A stretch of 64,000 nucleotides of DNA from Pseudescherichia sp032055545. Its GTDB lineage: Bacteria; Pseudomonadota; Gammaproteobacteria; Enterobacterales; Enterobacteriaceae. Both the position numbers and the translations under genes were made by a program. Positions 53,864-63,338 of this stretch are shown here, one piece after another; position 1 is the first letter of the stretch; every line of letters starts with the position of its first letter. The notes beneath the pieces are model-generated. The model was not told the origin of the DNA. It was given only the letters and a program-made list of their open reading frames with translations, and did no database searches. The DNA lies in contig DAMBQR010000015.1 in assembly GCA_032055545.1 (NCBI GenBank), positions 1 through 64,000 on the forward strand, read 5' to 3'.

Positions 53864-55300
53864 CTAAACTCGCCCGTAGCGGTCTTCGAAGCGCACCACG
53901 TCGTCCTCTTCGAGATAGCCGCCGGAGCGCACCTCAATCAGATCCAGCGGGATCTTGCCGGGGTTCTCCAGGCAGTGGGTCGCACCCAGCGGGATGTAGA
54001 CCGACTCGTTCTCACCGATCAGGCGGATCTCATCATTGATGGTCACCTTCGCCGTGCCCGCCACCACGATCCAGTGCTCGGCCCGGTGGTGGTGCATCTG
54101 TAACGACAGCCCCTCTCCCGGCTTAACGGTGATGCGTTTCACCTGGTAGCGATCGCCGGAGTCGATGGAGTCATATTTGCCCCACGGGCGGTACACCTCC
54201 CGGTGAATGTGGTGCTCATGGCGGCCGTCGGCCTTAATCTGCTCAACCACCTTTTTGACGTCCTGTACCGCGTTGCGGTCGGCGATCAGCACTGCGTCTT
54301 TGGTCTGAACGACCACCAGGTCCTTGACCCCGACGGTGGTCACCAGCCCGGATTCGGCGTAGACGTAGCTATTTTCGGTTTTGTGGCTGATGACGTCGCC
54401 GTGATGAACGTTTCCCTCCGGCGTATGGGGGCTGATCTCCCACAGGGAGGACCAGGAGCCAACATCGCTCCAGCCCGCATCCATCGGGACCACCACTGCG
54501 TCAGCGGTCTTCTCCATCACCGCGTAGTCCACCGACTCCTCGGGACAGGCCAAAAATGCCTCTTCATCGACGCGGATAAAGTCGAGATCCGGATCGAGGG
54601 TGCGCATGGCGTTTTCACAGGCTTCGAGAATGTCCGGGCGGAAGCGCTTTAACTCGTCGAGATAGCGCCCGGCGCGGAACAGGAACATGCCGCTGTTCCA
54701 GTAGTATTCGCCGCTGGCAACGTAGGCCTGCGCCGTTTCAAGATTGGGTTTTTCGACAAACTGCGCCACTTCGAAGGCCACGGCATCGATCCCGCCCTGG
54801 CTCACCTCGCCACGGCGGATATAGCCGTAACCAGTCTCCGGCAGATCCGGCACGATGCCGAAGGTCACCAGCTTGCCGCTTTCGGCATAGGGCATCGCCG
54901 CCCGCACCGCCTCGCGGAACGCCTCTTCCTGCTGGATCACATGGTCAGCAGCGAGCACCAGCAGAAGCGGATCCGCCTCCGGGCTGTTACGCGTCGCCGC
55001 CAGCGCTGCGAGGGCGATGGCAGGTGCGGTATTGCGGCCCGCTGGTTCGAGAATGATGTTTTCGGTCAGCTTGTTGAGCTGACGCAGCTGCTCGGCAACG
55101 ATAAAGCGGTGCTCTTCGTTGCAGATAACTACCGGGCTTTCACACTCGACGCCGTTCAGGCGGTTGATCGTCGCCTGTAACATCGTCAGCTCGCCCTTCA
55201 GGCAGAGAAACTGTTTGGGGTAGAGCACGCGGGAGAGCGGCCACAGGCGGCTACCCGAGCCGCCAGCCATGACTACCGGAAAAAGGGTGGTTTGATTCAT
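53864..55300 (-). CDS. cpsB: Mannose-1-phosphate guanylyltransferase
   Basis: 478 residues (E. coli CpsB/ManC 478). The nucleotidyltransferase domain has FPVVMAGGSGSRLWPLSRVLYPKQFL and the FVEKP loop. The C-terminal cupin domain has YRPWGKYDSIDSGDRYQVKRITV and HHHRAEHWIVVAGTA. It makes GDP-mannose, precursor of GDP-L-fucose. Confidence 0.97.
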   Translation of the reverse strand: MNQTTLFPVVMAGGSGSRLWPLSRVLYPKQFLCLKGELTMLQATINRLNGVECESPVVICNEEHRFIVAEQLRQLNKLTENIILEPAGRNTAPAIALAALAATRNSPEADPLLLVLAADHVIQQEEAFREAVRAAMPYAESGKLVTFGIVPDLPETGYGYIRRGEVSQGGIDAVAFEVAQFVEKPNLETAQAYVASGEYYWNSGMFLFRAGRYLDELKRFRPDILEACENAMRTLDPDLDFIRVDEEAFLACPEESVDYAVMEKTADAVVVPMDAGWSDVGSWSSLWEISPHTPEGNVHHGDVISHKTENSYVYAESGLVTTVGVKDLVVVQTKDAVLIADRNAVQDVKKVVEQIKADGRHEHHIHREVYRPWGKYDSIDSGDRYQVKRITVKPGEGLSLQMHHHRAEHWIVVAGTAKVTINDEIRLIGENESVYIPLGATHCLENPGKIPLDLIEVRSGGYLEEDDVVRFEDRYGRV

Positions 55301-55302
55301 GA

Positions 55303-56526
55303 TTATCCCTGGATATCGGCAATAAATTGGCTTAACACGCTCTCTTTCTCGAGCGTGCGTTCGGCATATTCACGTGCCACCGTGTTGTTTTTTGGCAGGG
55401 CGAGCGCCTGCGCGATCCCGCTCACCAGCGCGTCTACCGACTCCGGCTCGACGCAGACGGCAATGCCCGGAAAGGCGGTGCAGAGCTGGCCCAGCTCGGT
55501 ATCCGCTTCGGCAGTAATCACCGCGTTACCGCCCACCGCCAGAATGTTCGTCAGCTTGGAGGGCAGCACCGCGTCCGCCGCGCCGCGCTTCTGGATCACC
55601 AGATGGCAGTCGCCCATTTTCAAGAGCGGCGGCAGCGCCTCGTAGGGCTGCAGCGGGAAGAATTTGACGTTGTCCAGCCCGCGTTCGCGGACCTGTTTTT
55701 CCAGCCGCGCCTTGCCGCCGCCCTGGCCAACAATCACAAACAGCCACGGCTCGGCGCGCAGTCGCTCTGCGGCCTCAATTACGCTCTCCAGGCCCTGCTT
55801 CTCGCCAATGTTGCCGGAGTAGAGAATAATTTTTTTATCGTCCGGCAGGCCAAGAGAGGTGCGCAGCTGGGCCACCTCGCTCTCGCTGACGTCGCGAAAG
55901 CGCGCCACTTCCGACCAGTTGGGGAAGAAGATGACCCGCTCTTCCGCAACGCCCTTCTCCCGGGCTTTGTTCATCATTGAGCGGGAGATAGTGGAGACGT
56001 TATCCACCCCAAGCAGGCCACTGCGCTCAAAGGTGCTGGCCAGCTTCGCCACTTTACCGCCCTTGCCTTTGCCCGCCATTCCCAGGCCGAGCATGGCGTC
56101 CACCTCGTAGTCCTGAATATGCAACAGCGTGCGCGCCCCGGAGAGCTTCGCCAGCAGGCGCATCCCCGGCGTACAGAACAGCGTCGGCACGACGCCAATG
56201 ATGCGATCCGGCTTCCAGCGGCGCTGGGCCAGCAGCGGAAAGAAACTGCTTAGCGCAAAGCTGCCGAGGTGCACCAGACGCTTGAGAGTCGAAGGCTGCT
56301 TCGGCACATAGAGAGGGCAGCGCCAGACGGTAGCCGCCCCCTCTTCCCGGCGATAGCGCCAGGATGAGTAGCGTTCGCCTACCTTCCACTCCGGATAGTA
56401 GGGCGGCGCGGTGATAACCCGCACGTCATGGCCCTGGCGGGCCATCCACTCCACCATCTCGCCGGTGTACTTGCCGATGCCGGTAAGCTCCGGCGAGTAG
56501 TTGATGCCGTACACGAGGATTTTCAT
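55303..56526 (-). CDS. wcaI: Colanic acid glycosyltransferase WcaI
   Basis: 407 residues, GT4 family (E. coli 407): MKILVYGINYSPELTGIGKYTGEM, NWSEVARF, LYSGNIGEKQGLESVIEAA and the C-terminal LPSKLTNILAVGGNAV. It adds a fucose to the lipid-linked intermediate according to current assignments. Two bases lie between it and cpsB, and it overlaps gmm by ATGA. Confidence 0.95.
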   Translation of the reverse strand: MKILVYGINYSPELTGIGKYTGEMVEWMARQGHDVRVITAPPYYPEWKVGERYSSWRYRREEGAATVWRCPLYVPKQPSTLKRLVHLGSFALSSFFPLLAQRRWKPDRIIGVVPTLFCTPGMRLLAKLSGARTLLHIQDYEVDAMLGLGMAGKGKGGKVAKLASTFERSGLLGVDNVSTISRSMMNKAREKGVAEERVIFFPNWSEVARFRDVSESEVAQLRTSLGLPDDKKIILYSGNIGEKQGLESVIEAAERLRAEPWLFVIVGQGGGKARLEKQVRERGLDNVKFFPLQPYEALPPLLKMGDCHLVIQKRGAADAVLPSKLTNILAVGGNAVITAEADTELGQLCTAFPGIAVCVEPESVDALVSGIAQALALPKNNTVAREYAERTLEKESVLSQFIADIQG

Positions 56527-56996
56527 ATGCCAACCGCCTGATGGCTGGCCATAAAGTACGCCCGGCTGTTGTCGTGCACGTTCTCTTCTGCGATCAGCGC
56601 CTCTGGCGTCAGCCAGCGGTACTCCTCGTGCTGTGCATCCGGCAGGGCCAGATCCGCCTGGTTGACCTTCAGGCGGAAGCCGAGCACGACGTAGTGGGTG
56701 CTGAAGTCAGTCCCGGAGAAGCTGTCGTCATAGAAGTGCTGCCAGACGCCGTAAAACTCCCCCGCCGCCAGCGGCAGGCGGAGTCCAAGCTCGCCCAGCG
56801 TCAGGCGTTCAAACGCCTCCGCCAGCGGCTCATCCTTCTGCACGCGCCCGCCGGGCACAAACCAGAAGCCCTGCGCCGGGCGATTGGTCCGCTTGCCCAG
56901 CAGAAACTTGCCATCCGCGTTCTCGACGATCAGATCGATGGAGATCAGCGGCGTAGAGCGCACCACGGTGGCAAAATCTTCCTGACTTAAAAACAT
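56523..56996 (-). CDS. gmm: GDP-mannose mannosyl hydrolase
   Basis: 157 residues, Nudix family (also called wcaH or nudD). The Nudix box is altered as in E. coli Gmm (GGRVQKDEPLAEAFERLTLGELG), lacking part of the usual REUXEE, consistent with sugar rather than phosphate cleavage. It hydrolyses GDP-mannose to GDP and mannose and may balance the GDP-sugar pool. Ribosome spacing and overlap with wcaI are tight. Confidence 0.95.
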   Translation of the reverse strand: MFLSQEDFATVVRSTPLISIDLIVENADGKFLLGKRTNRPAQGFWFVPGGRVQKDEPLAEAFERLTLGELGLRLPLAAGEFYGVWQHFYDDSFSGTDFSTHYVVLGFRLKVNQADLALPDAQHEEYRWLTPEALIAEENVHDNSRAYFMASHQAVGI

Positions 56997-56998
56997 GC

Positions 56999-57964
56999 CT
57001 ACCCCCGGAACCGGTGCTGGTTTTCAAGGAACCACTGGTAGGTGCTGGCCAGCCCCTGCTCCAGCGAGATCTCATGACGCCAGCCCAACGCGTGCAGACG
57101 CGACACGTCCAGCAGCTTGCGCGGCGTACCGTCAGGTTTCGAGGCGTCAAAGACCACCCGGCCCTTAAAGCCCGTCACCTGGGCAAGGGTCTGCGCCAGC
57201 TCGCGGATGGTGCAGTCAACGCCGGTCCCGACGTTGATATGCGACAGCATCGGCTCGGTGTTCGCCAGCCACACCTCACGATCCAGCTCCATCACGTGGA
57301 TGCTGGCCGCCGCCATATCATCGACGTGAAGAAACTCGCGCATCGGCGTGCCGCTGCCCCACACCACCACGTCGGTGGCGTTCTGCCCGGCCGCCTCGTG
57401 AAAGCGCCGCAGCAGCGCCGGGATCACGTGGGAGTTGCTCGGGTGGAAGTTGTCGTGCGGACCATACAGGTTGGTCGGCATCACCGAGCGATAGTCGCGG
57501 CCATGCTGACGGTTGTAGGATTCGCACAGCTTGATGCCGGCAATTTTGGCGATGGCATACGGCTCGTTAGTGGCCTCCAAAGTACCCTGCAGCAGCTCGC
57601 TCTCGGCGATCGGCTGGGTCGCCAGCTTTGGATAGATACATGAGGAGCCGAGGAACAGCAGCTTGTTCACGCCGTGCGTATGCGCAGCGTGAATGATATT
57701 GCTCTCGATCATCATGTTTTCGTAGATGAAGTCAGCCGGATACGTATTGTTCGCCACAATACCGCCCACCTTTGCCGCCGCCAGGTAGACCTGGTCGATC
57801 CGCTGGTCGGCGAAGAAGGCGCTAACGGCGGCCGCATCCAGCAGGTTCAGCTCATCACGGGTGCGCAGGATCAGCTCGACGTTGCCGCGCTGCTCCAGCT
57901 GGAGCACGATAGCTGACCCCACCATGCCGCGATGGCCAGCCACAAAGATACGTTGTTTACTCAT
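56999..57964 (-). CDS. fcl: GDP-L-fucose synthase
   Basis: 321 residues (E. coli Fcl/WcaG 321). It has RIFVAGHRGMVGSAIVLQLEQRG, FLGSSCIYPKLATQPIAESELL and the YxxxK motif in NEPYAIAKIAGIKLCESYN. It epimerises and reduces GDP-4-keto-6-deoxymannose to GDP-L-fucose. Two bases from gmd. Confidence 0.97.
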   Translation of the reverse strand: MSKQRIFVAGHRGMVGSAIVLQLEQRGNVELILRTRDELNLLDAAAVSAFFADQRIDQVYLAAAKVGGIVANNTYPADFIYENMMIESNIIHAAHTHGVNKLLFLGSSCIYPKLATQPIAESELLQGTLEATNEPYAIAKIAGIKLCESYNRQHGRDYRSVMPTNLYGPHDNFHPSNSHVIPALLRRFHEAAGQNATDVVVWGSGTPMREFLHVDDMAAASIHVMELDREVWLANTEPMLSHINVGTGVDCTIRELAQTLAQVTGFKGRVVFDASKPDGTPRKLLDVSRLHALGWRHEISLEQGLASTYQWFLENQHRFRG

Positions 57965-57966
57965 GC

Positions 57967-59088
57967 TCAGGACTCCAGCGCGATGGCAACCTCGTAGCCG
58001 TGGGACTTCAGCAGCGAGTGTTTCTTAGCCGCTTCCAGATCCTTGGCGACCATCTCAGAGACCATCTCCTGCAGGGTGGTTTCCGGCTTCCAGCCCAGCT
58101 TCTCGTGCGCCTTGGTCGGATCGCCGAGCAGGGTCTCTACCTCTGCCGGACGGAAGTAGCGCGGATCGACGGCAACAATCACATCGCCCGCCTTCACGCC
58201 CGGTGCGTCGTGACCGGTAACGGAGACCACGATGCCCTTCTCGTCAACGCCGGTGCCCTCAAAGCGCAGCTTGATGCCCAGCTGCGCGGCAGCCATCTCA
58301 ACGAACTGGCGCACCGAGTACTGCACGCCGGTCGCGATAACGAAATCTTCCGGGTGATCCTGCTGCAGCATCATCCACTGCATTTTCACGTAGTCTTTGG
58401 CATGGCCCCAGTCACGCAGGGAGTCCATGTTGCCGAGATAGAGGCAGGACTCGAGGCCCTGGGCGATGTTGGCAATACCGCGGGTGATTTTGCGGGTTAC
58501 GAAGGTCTCGCCGCGGCGCGGGGATTCGTGGTTGAACAGAATGCCGTTGCAGGCATACATGCCGTAGGATTCACGGTAGTTAACGGTGATCCAGTAGGCG
58601 TAGAGCTTCGCCACCGCATATGGTGAGCGCGGGTAGAACGGCGTGGTCTCTTTCTGCGGGATCTCCTGCACCAGGCCATACAGCTCAGAGGTGGAGGCCT
58701 GGTAGAAACGGGTTTTCTTCTCAAGGCCGAGGAAGCGGATCGCCTCCAGCAGGCGCAGGGTGCCCATGCCATCAACGTCGGCGGTATACTCCGGGGACTC
58801 GAAGGAGACCGCTACGTGGCTCATTGCCCCCAGGTTGTAAACTTCATCTGGCTGCACTTCCTGCAGAATACGCGTCAGGTTGGAGCTGTCGGTCAGATCG
58901 CCATAGTGCAGATGGAATTTCGGGTTGCTGGCGTGCGGATCCTGGTAGATGTGGTCCACGCGCTCGGTGTTAAACGAAGAGGCGCGACGCTTGATGCCGT
59001 GAACCTCGTAGCCTTTCTCCAGCAGCAGCTCCGCCAGATAAGAGCCATCCTGCCCGGTCACGCCGGTGATGAGAGCGACTTTAGACAT
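57967..59088 (-). CDS. gmd: GDP-mannose 4,6-dehydratase
   Basis: 373 residues (E. coli 373). It has VALITGVTGQDGSYLAELLLEKGYEV, ASTSELYGLVQEIPQKETTPF and YxxxK in SPYAVAKLYAYW, then FNHESPRRGETFVTRKI. It makes GDP-4-keto-6-deoxymannose. Among the most conserved proteins in the operon. Confidence 0.98.
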   Translation of the reverse strand: MSKVALITGVTGQDGSYLAELLLEKGYEVHGIKRRASSFNTERVDHIYQDPHASNPKFHLHYGDLTDSSNLTRILQEVQPDEVYNLGAMSHVAVSFESPEYTADVDGMGTLRLLEAIRFLGLEKKTRFYQASTSELYGLVQEIPQKETTPFYPRSPYAVAKLYAYWITVNYRESYGMYACNGILFNHESPRRGETFVTRKITRGIANIAQGLESCLYLGNMDSLRDWGHAKDYVKMQWMMLQQDHPEDFVIATGVQYSVRQFVEMAAAQLGIKLRFEGTGVDEKGIVVSVTGHDAPGVKAGDVIVAVDPRYFRPAEVETLLGDPTKAHEKLGWKPETTLQEMVSEMVAKDLEAAKKHSLLKSHGYEVAIALES

Positions 59089-59115
59089 AGTTATTTTCTC
59101 CAGACTTATCAGAAA

Positions 59116-59664
59116 TTATTCAGTTTCTACGCGTTCGCGTATCACCACTGCGGGATTGCCACGGCAGATGGCGTTGGCCGGTAGCGATTTAAAAACGCTG
59201 CTCCGCGCCCCTACCACCGTGCCGCTGCCAATCGTGACCCCTGGGGCAACAAACACATCCGTTGCCAGCCAGCACTTCTCGCCAATCACAATAGGCGTCG
59301 CGTTAATAGCAAAATGCGCGCTTAAATAGTCGTGACTGCCGGTACACAAATAACACTTTTGTGACACTACCGAATTAGCGCCGAGGGTAATCTCACCCAG
59401 CGTATATAAAACGGCATCGTCTCCTACCCAGCTATAGTCTCCGAGGGTCAATTTCCACGGATAGGTAATCTTTACTGACGGACGAATGACTACGTTTTTT
59501 CCGATTTTTGCCCCAAACAGACGCAATAAAAAAGCCCGCCAGCGATACATGACCTGCGGCGACCAGGCAAATAACGTTGCCTGTACTGCCCACCACAGCT
59601 GAACTTTAATAGCTCCTGCCCCCCGGAACCCTTTCGGCACCGAGAATCCTTTTAAATCCTGCAT
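59116..59664 (-). CDS. wcaF: Colanic acid acetyltransferase WcaF
   Basis: 182 residues of the left-handed beta-helix acetyltransferase group (E. coli 182). Hexapeptide repeats run from about residue 60 (IGKNVVIRPSVKITYP) to 160 (VFVAPGVTIGSGTVVGARSSV). It O-acetylates a sugar of the colanic acid repeat, probably the first fucose. Confidence 0.95.
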   Translation of the reverse strand: MQDLKGFSVPKGFRGAGAIKVQLWWAVQATLFAWSPQVMYRWRAFLLRLFGAKIGKNVVIRPSVKITYPWKLTLGDYSWVGDDAVLYTLGEITLGANSVVSQKCYLCTGSHDYLSAHFAINATPIVIGEKCWLATDVFVAPGVTIGSGTVVGARSSVFKSLPANAICRGNPAVVIRERVETE

Positions 59665-59679
59665 GGTTATCCCTTATAT

Positions 59680-60426
59680 TTAGGCTTTGTGATATAAGGC
59701 TTTGGTCTTTCCGGTAGTACGTACGCGTAAGAAATAAGAGAGCTGCACCCAGAAGCCGGGCACGCGCAATATCTTTCGCTGGACCTTTCTGGCATCGTTA
59801 CAGAGTTCGAGATTATTGGACGTTGAGACGCCACCCATTGAAAATTCAGACACCAACCCCTTTACACGTTTAAAGGGATAGCCCGCTTTAAACATTCTGG
59901 CGGCCAGCGCATAATCCGATGAAACTTTATATTGCAGATCGTAGGGATAGGTTTTTAAGCCACTCACCGGGAAAAAAATCGCCTGGTGGCTGGCGGGCAG
60001 GCTGTGATAAATATACCAGCCATGCTTGGCGCTGCGGCGTATTTTTGTCCCATCGCCAAAGTCCAGCAGCGCGTCGCCAATATACATCGCCTTTTCGCGC
60101 TCGTCTGCCAGCTGGCGAACCACGTCAGCGACATCCTCGTGGAAGATATCGCCCGAGTTGAGGAACAGGGCAAAACGCCCTTCCGCCAGCGCAACGCCCT
60201 TGTTCATGGCGTCATAGATGCCGTTATCCCTCTCGCTTACAAAGCGTAAGTTATACTCACCGTTAAGGTTTTCCAGAAATTCCCGGGTGCCGTCGTTAGA
60301 GCCGCCATCCACCACAATCCACTCAAAAGTGATCTCTTTTGCCCGCGCCAGATGGGCCAGTGAGGCATGTGTTTTCACCACGCCCGCATAGTTACGGAAG
60401 GCAACGGTAATGACACTGAGCAGCAT
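59680..60426 (-). CDS. wcaE: Colanic acid glycosyltransferase WcaE
   Basis: 248 residues, GT2 family (E. coli 248). It has MLLSVITVAFRNYAGVVKTHASL, WIVVDGGSNDGTREFL, the NGIYDAMNKGVALAEG signature and FLNSGD in place of DxD. It adds a fucose to the growing unit. Confidence 0.95.
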   Translation of the reverse strand: MLLSVITVAFRNYAGVVKTHASLAHLARAKEITFEWIVVDGGSNDGTREFLENLNGEYNLRFVSERDNGIYDAMNKGVALAEGRFALFLNSGDIFHEDVADVVRQLADEREKAMYIGDALLDFGDGTKIRRSAKHGWYIYHSLPASHQAIFFPVSGLKTYPYDLQYKVSSDYALAARMFKAGYPFKRVKGLVSEFSMGGVSTSNNLELCNDARKVQRKILRVPGFWVQLSYFLRVRTTGKTKALYHKA

Positions 60427-60437
60427 TTTTTACCTCG

Positions 60438-61658
60438 TCAGGATTGAGTAATATTTAGCGCCTTGCGCAAAATAAACGGGCAAACGATCAAGAACGCGTA
60501 TTCCGGGCTAAAAATCGAACCGGTAAAAAAGAGCGACACCGGCATAAATAGATACAGCTGAACACGATAATTCTGATTATTACCAAATGCGTTGATCATC
60601 ATTTTTAAGACTTTACTCATGTACCATACGGTCAGTACTACAGCGCACCAGGAAAAATAAATAATCAGCAGATACAGACCATTGTCTATTGTTTTTCCGA
60701 CGTCCGCACCGTTAAAGATTCCGAATGATGCAACATATTCATAAAGCGATCCAAAACGTACTGCGCCATCGATATTGGTTAATGCGCTGCCGACCATCGC
60801 CAGTGGACCGATGATTCGATAATAGGAAGAGGAGCCTTCCGTACCGAGATCGCCGAGTCGTTCGGAAATATACGGAAATGCAAACACGATACCGACCATA
60901 AAAACGGCTAACGATATTATTGCCAGCGGCAGCTTTTTCTTAATCGCCTCTTTATTCAGATACTGAAACGCCCACTCCAGCAAATAAAACAGAATAAAGG
61001 TCATGACCCCGGAGAACGATCCTGAAAGAACTATCCCTGCCAGAATCATACCATCAGTTTTAGGGGTCTTGATACCAAACTGTTTGATGCTCAGCCAAAT
61101 TGAGATTAATGCCAGAGCGAAGAAAGCCGGTTCGAAATAGAGCGCCGTGGTTCGCTTCCCGCCGAACTTGATAAAATTCAGCACGTAGCTGTTGGAGTAG
61201 ATCAGATATTTCGAGATCGTCTCCATCAGGCTGCTACCGCCGGAGAGAATAATCTGCGCCATCTCCATCGCCGCCAGGGTGACGATCAGCCCCACCACCA
61301 GGTAGAAGAAACGCAGGATCTTACGGTAGTTGTGGGGCGAGACGACCTTAAAGCGGATGCTCCACACCATACCGATAATGATCACGATGTTGATAAACAG
61401 CAGCGTGGAGGTGGCATACTTGCTGGCGTTAAACGATCGGCCAAACAGGTAGTTAAAGACGGTCAGCCCGGCCCCGATCCCCAGCGCAATCAGCAGCTTC
61501 TTCACGCTGATCCTGTCAACGAAGAGCAGCAGCAGCACCGGTAAAAAGGTGACGATGGTGATGGGGAAGCTCTCCCCCAGCTGGGCAATTTTGACGTTGA
61601 CCAGCAGGTAGGTCAGCGGCAGCAGCAGATAGCTACAGACTCTGATAGAACGCGACAT
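60438..61658 (-). CDS. wcaD: Colanic acid polymerase WcaD
   Basis: 406 residues (E. coli 405) with about eleven membrane segments, closely related throughout: SYLLLPLTYLLVNVKIAQLG, GGKRTTALYFEPAFFALALIS, GSIFSPEYAFLIVCPFILRKAL. It is the Wzy-type polymerase of colanic acid. The ATG at 61658 has GGAGG just before it and lies inside the last 26 bases of wcaC. A longer frame to 61745 would add residues unlike any WcaD. Confidence 0.96.
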   Translation of the reverse strand: MSRSIRVCSYLLLPLTYLLVNVKIAQLGESFPITIVTFLPVLLLLFVDRISVKKLLIALGIGAGLTVFNYLFGRSFNASKYATSTLLFINIVIIIGMVWSIRFKVVSPHNYRKILRFFYLVVGLIVTLAAMEMAQIILSGGSSLMETISKYLIYSNSYVLNFIKFGGKRTTALYFEPAFFALALISIWLSIKQFGIKTPKTDGMILAGIVLSGSFSGVMTFILFYLLEWAFQYLNKEAIKKKLPLAIISLAVFMVGIVFAFPYISERLGDLGTEGSSSYYRIIGPLAMVGSALTNIDGAVRFGSLYEYVASFGIFNGADVGKTIDNGLYLLIIYFSWCAVVLTVWYMSKVLKMMINAFGNNQNYRVQLYLFMPVSLFFTGSIFSPEYAFLIVCPFILRKALNITQS

Positions 61659-62850
61659 ACTCCTCCAGCATCTGCTCTCCGCTATAGGCCTGACGGCTGC
61701 GCGCCCGGAATGCCTCCAGCGAGGTGCCAAATACTGCCTCGGCAATCTCCGCTTTTGGCCGCTGAACCAGCGCCAGAACCGTCTTCTCGTCGAAGGTCAT
61801 GCCGCCAGATTTACGCAGCACCTCGTGCGCCGCATCGCTATGGGTGGCAATGACCGGCACGCCAATCGACAGCGCCTCACACAGGATCAGCGGGTAGTTA
61901 TCGACCCGGGAGCTAAACACCAGCGCATCCATCTGGTTCAGCTCGCTCATCAGCTGGCGCTTGTCGGTTAAGAAGCCGTGGTTGATCACGTTCTCCCCTT
62001 CGAAGGGTGAGAACTTGCCGAAGGTGTGCAGCTCAACGCGCTTGCCAAGATCCATCATCTTCTGCACCAGCTTTTGATTGGTTTTGCCGTCGTAGCGCAG
62101 GTCGTGAGCAACGATAGCTATTTTCGGCGCGCCCTGGCCGCTGGCAACCGGCGGCAGCTCAGCAAGGATTGCCTCGGTAGCGACGTCGATGCCGTTATTG
62201 ATGATCTTGCAGCGGCCCTGGCCATAGATGCTGTTAAAGGCATCGGCCACGTGCTGGCTGGGGGAGATAAAGTGGCACCCGAGGGCGATCATCTCGCTAA
62301 ACAGGCGGCGCTTGCCCGCCACCAGGCTATGGGCGCGATCCACTTTTACCGGCGGATAGTTATCCAGTGTGGGACAGGTCTGACAGTGGGTTTTCCACCC
62401 TTCGCAGCCGTCGGTAAAGGCACAGCGTCCGGTAACGCTCCAGTGATCGTGCAGGGTCCAGACCAGGGTCACGTCGCGCCGGCTGGCGGTGACGCGCTGG
62501 CAAAACGCTACGACCTTGTCCAGCTTCAGCCAGTAGCTGTGCATCACGTGGAAGTGCAGCACTACCGGTCCCTGAGAGCGGATCACCTCAAGGTAAAGGT
62601 CGTTGAGATCGCCAAACATATCGCGATTGAAGAGGCGAAACAGCGCCAGGTTGGCAATCGAGGTCAGGCGCGGCGTGTGCTTGATCACCTCTGGATAGCT
62701 GTCGTGGCTGACGCTCTTCCTGCCGCCCTTGCCGTAGCCGTAGACGAAGCGCGAGCGCATCCCCTGCTGCAATGCCCGCTGGTGCAGATCGAGGGCCACG
62801 CCAGCCGCGCCCCCTTCGGCCAGGCGGACGTTGAACTGTAAAATATTCAT
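61633..62850 (-). CDS. wcaC: Colanic acid glycosyltransferase WcaC
   Basis: 405 residues, GT4 family (E. coli 405): MNILQFNVRLAEGGAAGVALDLHQRA, TLHDHWSVTGRCAFTDGCEGW, IINNGIDVATEAIL, FSSRVDNYPLILCEALSIGVPVIAT (EX7E-like). It adds a galactose or glucuronic acid. It overlaps wcaB by ATGA and wcaD by 26 bp. Confidence 0.95.
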   Translation of the reverse strand: MNILQFNVRLAEGGAAGVALDLHQRALQQGMRSRFVYGYGKGGRKSVSHDSYPEVIKHTPRLTSIANLALFRLFNRDMFGDLNDLYLEVIRSQGPVVLHFHVMHSYWLKLDKVVAFCQRVTASRRDVTLVWTLHDHWSVTGRCAFTDGCEGWKTHCQTCPTLDNYPPVKVDRAHSLVAGKRRLFSEMIALGCHFISPSQHVADAFNSIYGQGRCKIINNGIDVATEAILAELPPVASGQGAPKIAIVAHDLRYDGKTNQKLVQKMMDLGKRVELHTFGKFSPFEGENVINHGFLTDKRQLMSELNQMDALVFSSRVDNYPLILCEALSIGVPVIATHSDAAHEVLRKSGGMTFDEKTVLALVQRPKAEIAEAVFGTSLEAFRARSRQAYSGEQMLEEYVAFYQSL

Positions 62851-63338
62851 CTGATCACCTTCACCCGCGCTTTCTCACCGACCACCAGCGCATTGTCCGG
62901 GACGCTGTCCAGCACCACGCTACCTGCCCCGATGGTGACACCGTTGCCAATGGTGATATCGCCAATGATGACCACGTTGGCCCCCAGCTCCACGCCGTTA
63001 CCAATCACCGGACAGGCGAGACTGTCGTCGCCCCGATTGCCGATGGTGACGCCGTGGCGAATGGTGAAGTCATCTCCCGCCACGACGTGTTTGTTGATCA
63101 CCACGGCATAGCCGTGATGGATGGTAAAACGCCGTCCGATGGTGGCTGCGGCCTGGATCTCATAGCCAAACAGGCACTCGGTAATAAAGCGGTAGAGCAG
63201 CAGCACCGGCGCGGCCCAGATGTTGTTAATGACGCTTTTTTTGCGCCACACCGAGCAAAAATGAGCGATACGGTAGGCCAACACCATGCAGCAGGGGCGC
63301 AGGCTCCAGTGGTTAGCGCGAAAATCCTCGAGACGCAT
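62847..63338 (-). CDS. wcaB: Colanic acid acetyltransferase WcaB
   Basis: 163 residues, serine acetyltransferase-like left-handed beta-helix (E. coli 162). Hexapeptide repeats occupy the second half: IGRRFTIHHGYAVVINKHVV, GVTIGNRGDDSLACPVIGNG, ITIGNGVTIGAGSVVLDSVP. It O-acetylates a colanic acid sugar. Its start shares a base with the wcaA stop. Confidence 0.95.
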   Translation of the reverse strand: MRLEDFRANHWSLRPCCMVLAYRIAHFCSVWRKKSVINNIWAAPVLLLYRFITECLFGYEIQAAATIGRRFTIHHGYAVVINKHVVAGDDFTIRHGVTIGNRGDDSLACPVIGNGVELGANVVIIGDITIGNGVTIGAGSVVLDSVPDNALVVGEKARVKVIR

